Shown here piece after piece: positions 63,434 to 64,000 of a stretch of DNA of 64,000 bases (the stretch's first letter is position 1; every line of letters begins with the position of its first letter). The notes beneath the pieces are model-generated. The model saw nothing but the letters and a program-made list of their open reading frames with translations. It was not told the DNA's origin and searched no databases. The stretch is from Bacillota bacterium (lineage in GTDB: Bacteria > Bacillota > UBA4882 > UBA8346). Position numbers and translations under genes: made by a program. The DNA lies in the NCBI GenBank assembly GCA_023426245.1, contig JAFABB010000046.1:1-64000 (forward strand), given 5' to 3'.

Positions 63434-64000
63434 ATGAGTAATCAAACCAACGAGCAAGAGAAGCTGGCTAAGCAAGAACCAACAGCATCCGAGCGATTTA
63501 CCTTTATGGTTGTGAAAGAGTTTGGTAATGGCGTCGGAGAAATAGCCTTAACCGATTTCCAAAAACGTTTAGTCCAGAATTATTTTATTGCCTTGGATGC
63601 AGCATTGAAAGCCGCAGATGAAAAGCGGAAGAAGAAAACAGCTCACCAAGAATCGTTGCCTATCGTATGGCAGAACGTTAATATGGCCCAGCTCGCTTGT
63701 GACGTTGTATCAGCAGCAAGAGTAGGGCTCGATCCGGCACAAAGCAACCATATTGCCATGATTCCCTACAAAAACAATGCTCTTAATAAATACGATATCG
63801 GATTCATTGACGGATACCGGGGGATCGAATTGAAGGCCAAAAAGTATGGATTGGATATCCCGGATGCGGTAACAGTGGAACTCGTTTATCAAAACGATAA
63901 ATTCAAAGCAATCAAAAAGGACCGCAGCAATCAACTTGAGAGTTATGAGTTCGAGATCGTCAACAGCTTCGACCGGGGAGAAATCATGGGAGGTTTTTAC
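63434..64000 (+). CDS. recT: RecT-family single-strand annealing protein, truncated by the window
   Basis: The first 189 codons of a RecT protein. Family blocks are FQKRLVQNYFIALDAALK, VWQNVNMAQLACDVVSAARVGLDPAQSNHIAMIPY (split) and FIDGYRGIELKAKKYGLD. RecT anneals complementary single strands during phage recombination. The gene is coupled to the ATPase gene upstream and continues beyond the window with no visible defect. Confidence 0.93.
   Translation, partial: MSNQTNEQEKLAKQEPTASERFTFMVVKEFGNGVGEIALTDFQKRLVQNYFIALDAALKAADEKRKKKTAHQESLPIVWQNVNMAQLACDVVSAARVGLDPAQSNHIAMIPYKNNALNKYDIGFIDGYRGIELKAKKYGLDIPDAVTVELVYQNDKFKAIKKDRSNQLESYEFEIVNSFDRGEIMGGFY

Larger units (their letters stand above)
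55676..64000. mobile_element. Integrative element or prophage, left part
   Basis: Begins at a tRNA-Thr 3' fragment and contains in order a tyrosine integrase, CI-like and Cro-like regulators, small early genes, a large structured RNA region, membrane microproteins, an SbcC-like ATPase and RecT. This is the early half of a temperate phage or similar element. Structural genes, packaging genes and the right attachment site lie beyond the window, so a prophage cannot be separated from a conjugative element. Confidence 0.88.

Noticed and set aside
1..64000. CRISPR arrays, rRNA operons or complete insertion sequences
   Set aside because: No regularly spaced repeat series, no rRNA-like sequence and no transposase with intact ends were seen.

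Overview
The window comes from an endospore-forming member of the Bacillota with low to moderate GC. Spore genes support this: an SPL-family protein, SpoVB/MazG/YabP/YabQ, two SpoIID-like proteins and GerPA-like proteins. Several features suggest a cell with an outer membrane. One protein looks like an outer-membrane beta-barrel with a C-terminal aromatic residue (44743-45915). Both sugar-binding proteins have plain signal peptides instead of lipoprotein anchors. There are also TolB-like secreted propellers. A diderm spore-former such as the Hydrogenispora/Limnochordia type would fit, but this placement is inference.

Layout. 1-13 kb: SPL-family radical SAM protein, diaminopimelate aminotransferase, murB, a TolB-like propeller, a GntR regulator, a DUF4015 protein, a phosphodiesterase, DUF421/DUF4363 membrane proteins, a flavin reductase, and a three-gene export operon with an active/inactive M16 peptidase pair. 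13-21 kb: MarR-desulfoferrodoxin, DUF554, the proton pyrophosphatase hppA, an ion antiporter and a FUSC exporter. 22-34 kb: GerPA-like genes, two separate amt-glnB pairs, CorA, UppP, and a SpoIID protein with TPR repeats. 33.8-40.4 kb: a transposase-like gene that has lost its catalytic Glu, then the conserved spore cluster spoVB-mazG-spoIID-like-yabP-SLT-yabQ.

40.4-55.6 kb is a carbohydrate region: LacI regulator, cellobiose phosphorylase, porin-like protein, TolB-like protein, membrane histidine kinase, two permeases, two binding proteins and a NarL-type response regulator. Glycans would cross an outer membrane through the porin-like protein, be bound in the periplasm, be imported by an ABC system whose ATPase is not encoded here, and be phosphorolysed inside the cell. 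The kinase and regulator that bracket the transporter probably sense the sugar.

55.7 kb to the end is an integrative element, probably a prophage. It starts at a 3' fragment of a tRNA-Thr gene, followed by a tyrosine integrase, a CI/Cro-type switch with palindromic operators, small genes, an SbcC-like ATPase and a RecT annealing protein cut by the window edge. Within it, about 58.34-59.68 kb is protein-free and folds into several domains, each closed by a long-range helix. I read it as one very large structured non-coding RNA of about 1.3 kb, comparable in kind to the phage RNAs GOLLD and ROOL but not recognised as either. It is the most unusual object in the window.
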